DNA of 64,000 nucleotides from Clostridia bacterium (GCA_017503325.1 JAFVTI010000018.1:1-64000); one strand, 5' to 3'. Counted from the first letter of the stretch, positions 49,158-58,478 are shown. Made by a program: numbers and translations. Notes: a model not told the origin generated them from the letters alone.

Positions 49158-51074
49158 TTACTGATTTCTTTGGTCTCTGAACGCCTCGGTATACTTCAGC
49201 GCAACCGTGAAGCGAACGCGTTGGGTGGGATTGGGATCTCCCTCTATCTCCTCCTCAAACAGATCGGAGGGGCCACCGTTGACAATAGTCAAGCCCGAAA
49301 TGGCCTGGATCTCAACCGTTTCAAATTCGCGCAGCGTCTGAAGGACGTATACGACCTGCTGCTTGCTGGTCACCTCAATGCCCATATTGATGCCTTGATC
49401 GGTCACGGCAATGGCGGTGACGGTAAAGGTCGTGGGCATCTTCTTCTCCAGCTCCTCGATAAATGCAACCAGATTGTCGTTGTTGGTATTCATGTATTCC
49501 TCATCCAGCGTGTACATGATCTCCTCGTACCACGTCCAGATGCTCTTGGAAAAATCGTCGTATATCGCGTACATGTATGTGTAATCGGCTTGCGCGGAGT
49601 TAAAATCGTTCTCCAATTGGATACACTCCTGTTGTAACACCTCGTAGATCTCGGCCAGCTCCTTGTTCTCTGCCAGAATCTCCTCGTAGACCGCTCTGTC
49701 CTGCTCCAGCTGATTCAGCTTTTCTTTATACGCGATCAGCAGATCACGGATCGACTCCGCATCCCCCTTGGCGTGCTTGACCTCGGCAACCTCGGCAAAC
49801 ACCTCGATCTTTTGCTGATAATCCTCAATGCGCTGCTTGATACTTGTATTCTCGATCAGCACACTCCCCGCCAGAAAAGCAGAGATCAGCAGGCAGATCA
49901 CAAAGATCGACGCACCGGCAAGCAGGATCGCGTTGCGCTTGACAAACGAGACTCTTTCCAGCCAACGGCGCTTTGCGCAAATATTCTCCAGCGTCATATC
50001 CTGCGCCTTATCGATCAGATTCAAGGGACTCAGGCATGCGCCGAGACAAGGCAGGTACAAGCCGTATTCCACGCTCATCTCATCCTCGCTCTCGGTCACG
50101 TTGCCGCGAGGAATGCGGTGCTGCATATCCAGATCGTCAAACAGCTTATCGGTAAAGGTGGGAAGCAGAATGCCTGCGCCGACCACCGTGCCGTAAATGC
50201 GTCCGTTTCCGTAGCCCTCGGTGGAATAATAGTACTCAATGATGCGGTTAATGGCCATCGCCAGCTCAGAGGCTCTCTGATGCGCACTTGCAATGATCTC
50301 CTGCTTGACCACGGGATCCTGCAAAACAGGCTCATAGCCGCAGATCTCTCCGACCTGCTGCGAATTCAGACTTAAAAGCTGATCAAAATCCTCGCCAAAG
50401 CCAAGAGAAACCGTTCTTTGCAATCTGACCGTGCCATCCTTGATGAAGGTCAGCTGCGTGCCGTTGGAATACAGGTTCGCCACCATATAGGTGCTGCCCT
50501 CGGGGTCAAACTGCTCGCTGATCATCATGGGGTTGACGCCCACGGCCTGCAGCACGCTGTTACCCGAGATATCGATGGCCGCAATGCCGATCTCCATCAT
50601 TTTTGCCAGCGCATAATACGAGGAGATCAGTGCCTTGGGCACCGCTCTTGCCAGAACGCGCAGCATTTTGACGCCGTTCTCGACCACCTGCTCCTGCACC
50701 GAATAATCCAGCTTATAATCGCTGACGTCCACGGGGAAATAATCCTGCGCGTTGGTATTGATCATGGTCAGGATCTGTGCGCGCTTGATATTGGGCAGCA
50801 GGATCTCACGGGAGATGATGCGGTCCGAGTTGACGCAGAAGACGCCGCGGTCGGTCTTGATGCCGTGCGCGTTGATCTGCTCGCGCAACAGCGATGCAAA
50901 CGATTCGGTTGCCAGAAGCGTGCCGTCACTTTCCACCATTCCCGAAGGAGTCAGCAGAGAAAAGGACTGAATGACCGAGATGCTCTTTGCATGCACGTGC
51001 AGCTCGGCGATCTGCGTCACGCCGTTATCTATTTGTATTGCAAGTAAGTGCTTTGAGCGAAACGATTGGCTCAT
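49158..51074 (-). CDS. PilM-PilN fusion protein
   Basis: A 638-residue protein. Residues 1 to about 360 form an actin-like PilM domain (LLAIQIDNGVTQIAELHV at the phosphate-1 loop position, VVGAGILLPTFTDKLFDDLDM near 300). A membrane segment (about 382-405) follows, then a coiled coil (about 410-500) and a C-terminal alpha/beta domain like PilN (TVTAIAVTDQGINMGIEVTSKQQVVYVLQTLREF). In most systems these are two proteins joined by an N-terminal PilN peptide binding PilM; here both are one chain. It is followed after 15 bases by the PilO-like gene. Confidence 0.8.
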   Translation of the reverse strand: MSQSFRSKHLLAIQIDNGVTQIAELHVHAKSISVIQSFSLLTPSGMVESDGTLLATESFASLLREQINAHGIKTDRGVFCVNSDRIISREILLPNIKRAQILTMINTNAQDYFPVDVSDYKLDYSVQEQVVENGVKMLRVLARAVPKALISSYYALAKMMEIGIAAIDISGNSVLQAVGVNPMMISEQFDPEGSTYMVANLYSNGTQLTFIKDGTVRLQRTVSLGFGEDFDQLLSLNSQQVGEICGYEPVLQDPVVKQEIIASAHQRASELAMAINRIIEYYYSTEGYGNGRIYGTVVGAGILLPTFTDKLFDDLDMQHRIPRGNVTESEDEMSVEYGLYLPCLGACLSPLNLIDKAQDMTLENICAKRRWLERVSFVKRNAILLAGASIFVICLLISAFLAGSVLIENTSIKQRIEDYQQKIEVFAEVAEVKHAKGDAESIRDLLIAYKEKLNQLEQDRAVYEEILAENKELAEIYEVLQQECIQLENDFNSAQADYTYMYAIYDDFSKSIWTWYEEIMYTLDEEYMNTNNDNLVAFIEELEKKMPTTFTVTAIAVTDQGINMGIEVTSKQQVVYVLQTLREFETVEIQAISGLTIVNGGPSDLFEEEIEGDPNPTQRVRFTVALKYTEAFRDQRNQ

Positions 51075-51122
51075 TTGAAATACCTGTTCCTTTCAAAATT
51101 ACGATTTTATAATATCCGCCGC

Positions 51123-51773
51123 TTAAAAACCCAGCATGGAAAGATACCAGGAAATGACGGCGTTGCCGAACAGCGCGGATAAAAACACGCCGATCGACAG
51201 ATAGGGGCCCATGGCCAGCACGTGCTTTTCCCCCGAAGCTTTCATGCGCACAAGATGTACGACTGAGCCGATGATACAGCCAAGTACAAATCCAAGCAAG
51301 ACAAGCTTCCAGCCAAGCAGCATACCACACGCAGCCATCAGCTTGACGTCTCCGCCACCGATCGCCGCGCCCTTCGACAAATAAAACAAAAGCAGCAGCG
51401 GCAGGCTGATTGCAAAAAAGCCGATCACGTACTCATACCAATGCGGCAGATCAAACGCAAGGGCCAACACGCCCAGGGCAAAAATAAATACGTTGTAGCC
51501 AAACGGGATCTCGTAGGTGCACCAGTCGATCCAGGAAAGCGAGAACAGCGCGGCAGCGGCCAGCCCCAGCAGAATGGCGTTGGCGCTCCAGCCAAGCACC
51601 GCGAACGTTACAGCCCACAAAAGTGCCGGCAAGCAAATAAACACCGCGCAAGCCCTTGGCGAGAGCTTGTTTTTTTCAAGCTTTATCAAACAGCGGTTGA
51701 CAAACGGGATAGAGGCAGCCCCCGCGCCCGCGCCGCACAAGGCAGCACCGCAAATCAACAATGCAGGATGCAT
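51123..51773 (-). CDS. pilD: Prepilin peptidase (PilD-like, protease domain only)
   Basis: A 216-residue polytopic aspartyl protease that cleaves prepilin leaders at the membrane. Catalytic aspartates lie in SWIDWCTYEIPF (about residue 83) and in GGGDVKLMAACG (about 142, GxGD motif). It lacks the N-terminal zinc/methyltransferase half with paired CxxC motifs found in long PilD proteins, so N-methylation of pilins is doubtful. AAGGAG lies upstream of the ATG. It sits between pilC and pilM-pilN. Confidence 0.88.
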   Translation of the reverse strand: MHPALLICGAALCGAGAGAASIPFVNRCLIKLEKNKLSPRACAVFICLPALLWAVTFAVLGWSANAILLGLAAAALFSLSWIDWCTYEIPFGYNVFIFALGVLALAFDLPHWYEYVIGFFAISLPLLLLFYLSKGAAIGGGDVKLMAACGMLLGWKLVLLGFVLGCIIGSVVHLVRMKASGEKHVLAMGPYLSIGVFLSALFGNAVISWYLSMLGF

Positions 51774-51795
51774 ATTTTCTCCTTACGTACGAAAA

Positions 51796-53016
51796 TTACA
51801 GATACTGGTCGTACATGCTGTACATCTCGAACATGGGCAACAGCACGCCGATCGCCACCGTGCCGACCACCAGGCAAAGCAGGATAATGATCATAGGCTC
51901 CAGCATCGCCATCATATTTTTAGTCGCCGCCTGCACCTCGTCGTCATAATACTCCGAAAGCTTATCCAGCATTTTTTCCAAATTGCCCGATTCCTCACCG
52001 ATCCTGACCATATGGATCACCATAGGCGGAAACAGCCTGCTTTGCTGCAGCGAATCAGCCAGTGAAGTACCCACCGCAACGCGCTCACGGGCACGTAGCA
52101 GCGCGTCCTTGAAATATACGTTGGTCATGCTGCGGGATACGATCTCGAGTGCTTCTATAATAGGCAGGCCGGACGCCGTCAGTGTTGCAAAGGTACGCGC
52201 AAACTGTGCGGACGCAGTCTTGACGGTCAAAGGGCCAAACACGGGCAAATGCCGCGCGATCCAGGCAAAGCAATACATGCCCGGTTTGGTACGTGAGAAC
52301 AGCCAGGTCGAAAGCCCGAGCAATGCTCCCACGATCAGAATCAGCCACCAATAGCCCACAAAAAAATCGCTGATGCCCATAATCACGCGCGTGATCCAGG
52401 GCAAAGTTGCGCCCATATCGTCAAAGATCCCCTTGAAGGTGGGCAGCACGAACAGCATCATGATGAACATGACGATCACGACCACGATCAATACCACAAT
52501 GGGGTAAATCATCGCCTTTTGCAAGGCCGCCTTGGTCTTATTGGCATTCTCATAATAATCCGCCATACGCGAAAACGAGACCGACAAATTGCCCGACGCC
52601 TCACCTGCTGCGACCATGTTGATAAACATGGGGGCGAAAATACGCTTGCCCTGCTTACGCATGGCGTCTGCCAGCGTCTCACCCTGCTGGATCTCCTTTT
52701 GCGTCCGGAAGATCGCCTTGCGCAGCGTTTTATTCTCGGTCTGCTGACCCAGCAGATTCAAGGCCTCGGCCACGGGCACGCCCGCGTCGATCACGCTGAC
52801 GAACTGGTGGCAGAACACGCTCAGGTCACGTGCCTTGACGCGATCCAGAAACGAGATCTCGATATCCTTGGTCAAAAGGCTCTGTTCCTTGATCTCAATG
52901 GGAGTCAAGCCCTCTGCCAACAGCTGCAAGCGCGCCTGCTGCGCATCGGGAGCGGTCACGCTTCCCTTCTTTTTGCTGCCGGTCCTGCTGATTGCTTCAT
53001 ATCCGTAACTTGGCAT
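51796..53016 (-). CDS. pilC: Type IV pilus platform protein (PilC/GspF family)
   Basis: A 406-residue membrane protein with the duplicated GspF domain (about 70-195 and 275-400) and three membrane segments. It begins MPSYGYEAISRTGSKKKGSVTAPD with LLTKDIEISFLDRVKARDLSVFCHQFVSVIDAGVPVAEAL, the standard family start. The second half has FARTFATLTASGLPIIEALEIVSRSMTN. It docks the PilB/PilT motors to the pilus base. The ribosome binding site is AAGGAG. Confidence 0.93.
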   Translation of the reverse strand: MPSYGYEAISRTGSKKKGSVTAPDAQQARLQLLAEGLTPIEIKEQSLLTKDIEISFLDRVKARDLSVFCHQFVSVIDAGVPVAEALNLLGQQTENKTLRKAIFRTQKEIQQGETLADAMRKQGKRIFAPMFINMVAAGEASGNLSVSFSRMADYYENANKTKAALQKAMIYPIVVLIVVVIVMFIMMLFVLPTFKGIFDDMGATLPWITRVIMGISDFFVGYWWLILIVGALLGLSTWLFSRTKPGMYCFAWIARHLPVFGPLTVKTASAQFARTFATLTASGLPIIEALEIVSRSMTNVYFKDALLRARERVAVGTSLADSLQQSRLFPPMVIHMVRIGEESGNLEKMLDKLSEYYDDEVQAATKNMMAMLEPMIIILLCLVVGTVAIGVLLPMFEMYSMYDQYL

Positions 53017-53039
53017 TATTTACTCCTTAATACCCGATA

Positions 53040-54104
53040 TCAGTAGGCAAAGCCTTCCATCTTTCTGGTCAGCTGTTGCTCATCCTCTGCATATTTCATC
53101 GCTGTCTCCTTGGTAATGGTTCCCTTGAGATACAGCTCGTATAGATAGTCGTCCTTGGTCTGCATACCGAACTTTTTTCCGGTCTGCAGGGCGGACGGGA
53201 TCTGCGGAGTCTTGCTCTCGCGGATCATATTCCTGATCGCCATAGTGGGAATCAGCACCTCGTAGGCCGCGGTGCGCTTGCCGTCGGTCGTAGGCACCAA
53301 ATTCTGACAGACCACGCACTCCAGCACCGTGGACAGCTGCACGCGGATCTGCGCCTGCTGCTCTGCGGGGAATGCGTCGATGATACGGTCGATGGTGGAC
53401 GAGGTGTTATTGGTATGTAGCGTGGCAATGACCAGGTGTCCGGTCTCTGCTGCGCTGATAGCGATCGAAATGGTCTCTGTGTCGCGCATTTCTCCGACCA
53501 GAATGACGTCGGGGTCCTGACGCAGCGCGGCACGCAGCGCTGCCGAGAAGGACATGGTATCCACACCCACCTCGCGCTGGTGGATAATGCTCTTGTCCGA
53601 GGTGTGCACGTACTCGATCGGGTCCTCAAGCGTGATAATATGGCGCTTGTGGTGGCGGTTGATATGATGGATCAGCGCCGCCTGTGTGGTAGACTTACCG
53701 TGACCCGTGGGTCCTGTGACCAGGATCAGCCCCTTTTGCTTGCCCGATGCACGCACAACCGCCTCGGGCGTAGCACATTGGGTGGTAGTGGGAATGCTGA
53801 ATGGCAGCAAACGCATAGCCGCCGCGGGTCTGCCGCTTTCCATGTAAAGGTTGCAACGCAATCTGCCGCAGCCCTCCAGCGCAAAAGCAAAGTCCACCTC
53901 GCCGTTTTTTTCCAGCGTGGCGCGGGTGCGCTCGTTGAGCATCTCGTCAAAGATCCCACGAACATCCTCGGTGGTCATTACGTAAGGATCAAACGTCAGA
54001 AAATCGCCGTGTACGCGGTATTCTACGGGTCTGCCGACCGTCACGTGGATGTCCGAGCAATTGTTCTCTGCTCCGGTCATCAGTATTTGTCTTATGGTGA
54101 TCAT
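53040..54104 (-). CDS. pilT: Pilus retraction ATPase (PilT family)
   Basis: A 354-residue hexameric ATPase expected to power pilus retraction or disassembly. Visible features are Walker A GPTGHGKST (about 126-134, His where most have Ser), the Asp box LEDPIEYVH, Walker B VILVGEMRD and the His box TGHLVIATLHTNN. PilT-type length and the C-terminal IPSALQTGKKFGMQTKDDYLYELYLKG support PilT rather than PilB. Having both motors suggests a dynamic pilus and not a one-way secretion pseudopilus. GGGAG lies upstream. Confidence 0.92.
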   Translation of the reverse strand: MITIRQILMTGAENNCSDIHVTVGRPVEYRVHGDFLTFDPYVMTTEDVRGIFDEMLNERTRATLEKNGEVDFAFALEGCGRLRCNLYMESGRPAAAMRLLPFSIPTTTQCATPEAVVRASGKQKGLILVTGPTGHGKSTTQAALIHHINRHHKRHIITLEDPIEYVHTSDKSIIHQREVGVDTMSFSAALRAALRQDPDVILVGEMRDTETISIAISAAETGHLVIATLHTNNTSSTIDRIIDAFPAEQQAQIRVQLSTVLECVVCQNLVPTTDGKRTAAYEVLIPTMAIRNMIRESKTPQIPSALQTGKKFGMQTKDDYLYELYLKGTITKETAMKYAEDEQQLTRKMEGFAY

Positions 54105-54126
54105 ATCTATCTCCCAAAATCAGTCA

Positions 54127-55818
54127 TCAGTTATCAAAGGAAACGCCCAGGATCTCCTGGAAAGAGGTAGTACCCTCCAGCACAAGCTTGGCGGCATTCA
54201 TGCGCAGCGTCTGCATGCCGTCGGCAAGTGCCTGCTGCTTGATCTCCTCAGCCGTTGCGCGCTTGTTGATCAGTCGCTTGATGGCGGGACTGAGCTCCAT
54301 GATCTCGTAAACGCCGATTCGGCCATAATAGCCCGTGCCGTTGCAGCTCTGGCAGCCGCAGGGCTCCCAGATATCGGTGGGCTTTTTGGGATCAAGTCCC
54401 ATAAATTCCAGCTCGTACTCCTCGGCACGGCGTTTTCTTTTGCAGTTGGGGCAAAGTCTGCGCACCAGTCTTTGCGCAATGATGCCCACCACGGAATCCG
54501 CGATCAGATAAGAATCCACTCCCATATCCAAAAGTCTTGTGACCGTGTTGGCAGCCGAGTTGGTATGCACCGTGCTGACAACAAGGTGGCCTGTGATCGA
54601 CGCCTGGATCGCGATCATCGCGGTCTCGACGTCACGGATCTCACCGATCATGATAATATCGGGGTCCTGACGCAAGATAGAGCGCAGCGCGCTTGCAAAC
54701 GTCAGATCCGCCTTTGGGTTGACCTGCACCTGGTTGATGCCGTCAATATTTGCCTCGACCGGGTCCTCTACCGTCACGATATTGACCTCCTCGCGATTCT
54801 TCTCGCTCAGCACCGTGTAAAGCGTGGTCGACTTACCCGAACCTGTAGGTCCCGTGACCAGCACGATGCCGTTGGGATACGACATGATATGATTGAATTT
54901 TTTCATGTCGTCGTCGGTCAGACCCAGCGTTTTCTTATCTCTGTTCAAGCTCTTTTTGAGCGCAAGACGCATAACGCACTTCTCACCGTAGGTGGTAGGC
55001 AGCACGGATACACGGATATCGTATTCTCTGCCGTCCACGAAATAGGTCATTCGGCCGTCCTGCGGCTTTCTCTTCTCCGAGATATCCATGCCCGCCAGGA
55101 TCTTGACTCTGGCCAGCACGGCACTTGTCAACTCGTCCGAATACTTATGTCTTGTATACATCACGCCGTCGATACGGAAGCGCACGCGCAGCGACTCCTG
55201 CAGCGCTTCGATGTGAATATCCGAGGCTCTTTGTCTGGCAGCCTGCTCAAGCAGCGTGTTGACCAGCACAACGATAGGGGCTGAGCTGACGTCCTCGCCG
55301 CGCTCCTCCTCTATGACCACCGCATTTTTCTCGCGCTCTTTAGTAAAGCGGTCGACAGCAGAGCGCATGGTCTCGGTACCAAAGCATTTATCAATGGCGT
55401 TCATGATTTCGGTCGCCGTGGATACCACCGGCTCCACGCTCATGCGGGAGAGCAGCTCAACGTCCTCGATCGCGCCCGCGTTCATGGGATTGAACATGGC
55501 CAGCTGCATCATGGGATGTACGCCCTCGGTCAGTGCAACCGGAACGATGCGATGCTTTTTCAGAATATTGATATCCACGCGGCGGATCAGCTCGTCATCC
55601 AGCGTTTTTCCCTCAAGCTCGACCAAAGGCAGCCCATACTTGAACGCAACGGCAGAGGCAATATCCTTTTCTGCCGCAAACTCGCGCTCCAGTATCAGCT
55701 CCTGCTCGCTCTTACCCGTTCTGCCTCCCTGCATGACTGCAAGGATCTGATCAGCCTGCGCGCGGGTCATCTGGTGTCGCTCCACCAATATCTCACTGAT
55801 TCTCTTTTTGGATGTCAT
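54127..55818 (-). CDS. pilB: Pilus assembly ATPase (PilB/GspE family)
   Basis: A 563-residue extension ATPase. The N-terminal MshEN-type domain (about 1-150) precedes the motor. Walker A GPTGSGKSTT (about 322), the Asp box VEDPVEANIDGINQVQ, Walker B IMIGEIRD and the His box TGHLVVSTVHTN are intact. A four-Cys zinc site (CPNC near 448 and CQSC near 485) is followed by NGTGYYGRIGVYEI. The ATG at 55818 lies inside the 3' end of the upstream kinase gene (26-nt overlap), so translation is probably coupled. Confidence 0.93.
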   Translation of the reverse strand: MTSKKRISEILVERHQMTRAQADQILAVMQGGRTGKSEQELILEREFAAEKDIASAVAFKYGLPLVELEGKTLDDELIRRVDINILKKHRIVPVALTEGVHPMMQLAMFNPMNAGAIEDVELLSRMSVEPVVSTATEIMNAIDKCFGTETMRSAVDRFTKEREKNAVVIEEERGEDVSSAPIVVLVNTLLEQAARQRASDIHIEALQESLRVRFRIDGVMYTRHKYSDELTSAVLARVKILAGMDISEKRKPQDGRMTYFVDGREYDIRVSVLPTTYGEKCVMRLALKKSLNRDKKTLGLTDDDMKKFNHIMSYPNGIVLVTGPTGSGKSTTLYTVLSEKNREEVNIVTVEDPVEANIDGINQVQVNPKADLTFASALRSILRQDPDIIMIGEIRDVETAMIAIQASITGHLVVSTVHTNSAANTVTRLLDMGVDSYLIADSVVGIIAQRLVRRLCPNCKRKRRAEEYELEFMGLDPKKPTDIWEPCGCQSCNGTGYYGRIGVYEIMELSPAIKRLINKRATAEEIKQQALADGMQTLRMNAAKLVLEGTTSFQEILGVSFDN

Positions 55819-57385
55819 GTTGCATTCCCTTCTCGTTTACCGAATGATACGGCAGCGCTACCTTGACCGTAAAGCGATTTCCGTTGACCTCGGACGCCAT
55901 CGCGCCGCCATTGTGGCTGCAGAGGCTGCGGATGATGCTCATGCCGTAGCCGTGCGAGGAGCCGTCCTTCTTGGTGGTCAGATATCTGCCGTTATGCTGA
56001 ATAAAATACCCGTCACAGGAATTGATACAGGTAAAGAATACTTTGTTTTCGTCCGCATGGATCTCCAGCCTGATCCAGCGCTTATGCACGTCTGTCAGCC
56101 TCAGACATGCGTCAATGGCATTTTGCAGAATGTTGTTAAGCAGCGAGCAAAGATCCGAATCCGCGATCGAAAGCTCGGGCAATACCGCAATATCGGTCTG
56201 CAGCGAGATCTGCAGTCGCTCTGCCTTTCTGGAAAAGCTCATCACGATGTAGTCGATCATCAGATTGTTGCTGTATTTCAGAGGAGCGATGGCTTTCCCG
56301 TCTGTCTGCAGCTTTTGCAGATACTCGCCAAGGCGGTCATATTCTCCTTGCTGATACAGCATATTGCATGCGTTGATATGGTGCATGGTCTCGTGCTTGA
56401 TGCGGCGCACCTCGTCCACTCGTTCCCTGACCGCCGCGGCATATCCCTGTGCAGATTCCTTTTCATAGCTCAGCACGCGGACGCTCGCCTTATTGTGCAT
56501 CAGCTCAGTCACCAGGTTGACAATCAGGATCAGGACCAGATCCACCAGCACCATGCGCTGCAGATAATACTCACGCAACGGATGCAGATTGAAGCTCTGC
56601 ACGATCTCGGTAAATACTCTGTGCTGCAAAAACAGTCCGTTGCCCTCTCCGATGACGGCGATCAGCGTCGTAGCGATCACAAAGCACAGCTCTACGATCA
56701 TCATAGGACAAAACAGCCGATAAAAGCCGTTGCCCTGCTTGGACTCCCTGAAACCGATGATCAGCACGCCTATCAAGGCTGCGCAGAACAAAAGATCTCC
56801 CGTCAACTCGACGTATCGCAGCACCTGCGGGAACAGCCCCGTCACAGACAGCAGCGCGAACAGCGTGCACAAAACGTATTCGAGCACAAGCACACAGCTG
56901 ACAAAGCCGCGATACCGCGCAGTCTTCATGTAAAGACATAAGAGCAGCGGAATGGTCGATAGCTGATACAGCGTCCCCGCAAGCGTACGGATCAGATAAT
57001 TGACCGCGCCGTTTCCGATGTTGAACAGATTCAGGCTGTATATCAGATAAAACAGAATGCTCCACAGCAGCAGCAGTATGTAATAATCCGTTACGTCATC
57101 TGTCCACAGCTGCGCCAGAAATGCAAAGCAGGCAAAGCCAAACATCAGCAAAAGCAGAAGCAGCAGCACGTAATCATCCAGCAGCACGTGGATCAATCCG
57201 CCGACACCGTCCGTCTCGGTCACAAGCTCGGCAAAGACCTCGGAGGTGAAATACGAATCGGAAAAATGCAGGAACACGACAACGGTCGCACATAAGACGG
57301 CTACGGCCAGCACAGTCCACAAAAGCGCCGCGCGCTTATACTCCCATGCGTATTTCGCTTTATCCCGTATCATTGCGGTTTTCAT
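55793..57385 (-). CDS. Membrane GHKL-type sensor histidine kinase
   Basis: A 530-residue sensor protein, first in the pilus operon. The N-terminal ~300 residues contain about seven to eight membrane segments. The cytoplasmic part has an H-box-like RRIKHETMHHINACNMLYQQGEYDRL (His about 331-336). The HATPase domain carries an N-box NNILQNAIDAC (about 415) and a G-box DGSSHGYGMSIIRSLC (about 490), as in AgrC/LytS-like GHKL kinases. No response regulator gene is adjacent. The start at 57385 follows GGAGGGGG. It overlaps pilB, tying sensing to pilus expression or control. Confidence 0.85.
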   Translation of the reverse strand: MKTAMIRDKAKYAWEYKRAALLWTVLAVAVLCATVVVFLHFSDSYFTSEVFAELVTETDGVGGLIHVLLDDYVLLLLLLLMFGFACFAFLAQLWTDDVTDYYILLLLWSILFYLIYSLNLFNIGNGAVNYLIRTLAGTLYQLSTIPLLLCLYMKTARYRGFVSCVLVLEYVLCTLFALLSVTGLFPQVLRYVELTGDLLFCAALIGVLIIGFRESKQGNGFYRLFCPMMIVELCFVIATTLIAVIGEGNGLFLQHRVFTEIVQSFNLHPLREYYLQRMVLVDLVLILIVNLVTELMHNKASVRVLSYEKESAQGYAAAVRERVDEVRRIKHETMHHINACNMLYQQGEYDRLGEYLQKLQTDGKAIAPLKYSNNLMIDYIVMSFSRKAERLQISLQTDIAVLPELSIADSDLCSLLNNILQNAIDACLRLTDVHKRWIRLEIHADENKVFFTCINSCDGYFIQHNGRYLTTKKDGSSHGYGMSIIRSLCSHNGGAMASEVNGNRFTVKVALPYHSVNEKGMQHDIQKENQ

Positions 57386-57451
57386 GCTCCCCCTCCTCTC
57401 ATACGGATCTTGCCGACTCCGCACAGTATCAGCATTATAATTCTACATCAT

Positions 57452-57481
57452 ATTTTATCACACTCTGTCCGTACTTGTCAA
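57452..57481 (-). promoter_or_regulatory. Promoter of the type IV pilus operon
   Basis: Minus-strand TTGACA (57476-57481) and TAAAAT (57452-57457), with an 18-base spacer, 67 bases before the kinase start. Confidence 0.75.
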
Positions 57482-57492
57482 GTTTTTCGCAT

Positions 57493-57592
57493 GAAAGGAT
57501 GTGTTTTCAGCACCAATCGGCACAGAAAATTCCCATCTTGGGCAAAGTGCTTCCCGAATTTTCCAAAAGTGCCTGAAAACGGCATCCTTTTC
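57493..57592. repeat. Nested inverted repeat upstream of the pilus operon
   Basis: GAAAGGATG (57493-57501) pairs with CATCCTTTTC (57583-57592), GTTTTCAG (57503-57510) with CTGAAAAC (57573-57580), and GAAAATTC with GAATTTTC further in. The arms nest in register, so one long imperfect stem of about 100 nt could form. There is no ORF. The remainder of 57593-57727 shows nothing recognisable. Confidence 0.5.
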
Positions 57593-57727
57593 GCAGGATT
57601 TCCCCGTCGGATACCGCTGTACCCCGGCATCCTCAAAGGCACTTTGAGCACGTCCTCATTCCTTTTACCCCGTGCCAAATATTCGCTTTTTTGTTTATTT
57701 TTTAATTTTTTGTTTATTTTTTCCGTG

Positions 57728-57759
57728 AAAAAAAGCTCTTGCGTACAGCAAGAGCTTTT
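57728..57759 (-). terminator. Terminator of the V-type ATPase operon
   Basis: AAAAGCTCTTGC and GCAAGAGCTTTT arms around a 5-base loop, with a U-run on the minus strand, 10 bases after the subunit D stop. Confidence 0.9.
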
Positions 57760-57768
57760 AGTCTGATC

Positions 57769-58458
57769 TCATTCACAGCAGGTCTCGTCCTCGTCCTCAT
57801 CGCTCTTTCCCGCCTGCAGCTGGGCCTTGAGCATCATATCCTTGACCTTCATCAGTCTCGTGGTATTTCCGCGGTCGTTTTCGTCCAGCTTCATCTTGAT
57901 CGACTTGATGGTGGCAAGATACTTGGGGATCATGATATATTCCAGCGCGTTGACGCGGCGGCGGGTCTTTTCGATCTCCTGCGCCAGCAGCTGTACCGTT
58001 TTTTCACTTTGGGCAAGAGCCACCAGATCCTCCAAGAGCGCATTCATTTGCGAGAGCGATGCATCCAGCTCGCCCGAGGTAAAGGCCAGACCGTAATTAT
58101 AGCTATCCTGTCCGTCCTTGCCCAGGATCTCCAGCGAAAACTCGGGAACGGTCACGCTCATGACGTTACGGTAGCGCACGTCCAGCTTGCCCTCTTTTCC
58201 GGGCAGCATGAGTGATTCCTCCAGCACCGCAGGGCCCGAAACCGCCCCCGCGATCGAAAGGCTTCCGTATACTCCCGCAAGGGAGTTTTCCACCTTTTCG
58301 CGAAGCTCTTTATTCTGTCGCACAGTCTCCAGAAACTGCTTCATCAGACCGTCACGCTTATCCTTGAGAAGCTTGTGGCCTCTGCGGGCATTCGCGTAGC
58401 GGATCTTCATTTTCTTGAGCTCCATGCGCGTCGGATTGACGTTGTAGGTATCTGCCAT
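57769..58458 (-). CDS. atpD: V-type ATP synthase subunit D
   Basis: A 229-residue subunit of the central rotor stalk of the V/A-type ATPase. It begins with NVNPTRMELKKMKIRYANARRGHKLLKDKRDGLMKQF, the hallmark N-terminal helix, and ends with a second long helix (KTRRRVNALEYIMIPKYLATIKSIKMKLDENDR), giving the expected two-helix coiled coil. The last residues (DEDEDETCCE) are acidic with paired Cys. GGAGG precedes the ATG. It is the last gene of the operon. Confidence 0.93.
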   Translation of the reverse strand: MADTYNVNPTRMELKKMKIRYANARRGHKLLKDKRDGLMKQFLETVRQNKELREKVENSLAGVYGSLSIAGAVSGPAVLEESLMLPGKEGKLDVRYRNVMSVTVPEFSLEILGKDGQDSYNYGLAFTSGELDASLSQMNALLEDLVALAQSEKTVQLLAQEIEKTRRRVNALEYIMIPKYLATIKSIKMKLDENDRGNTTRLMKVKDMMLKAQLQAGKSDEDEDETCCE

Positions 58459-58478
58459 AATTGCCTCCGGCTAATTGC

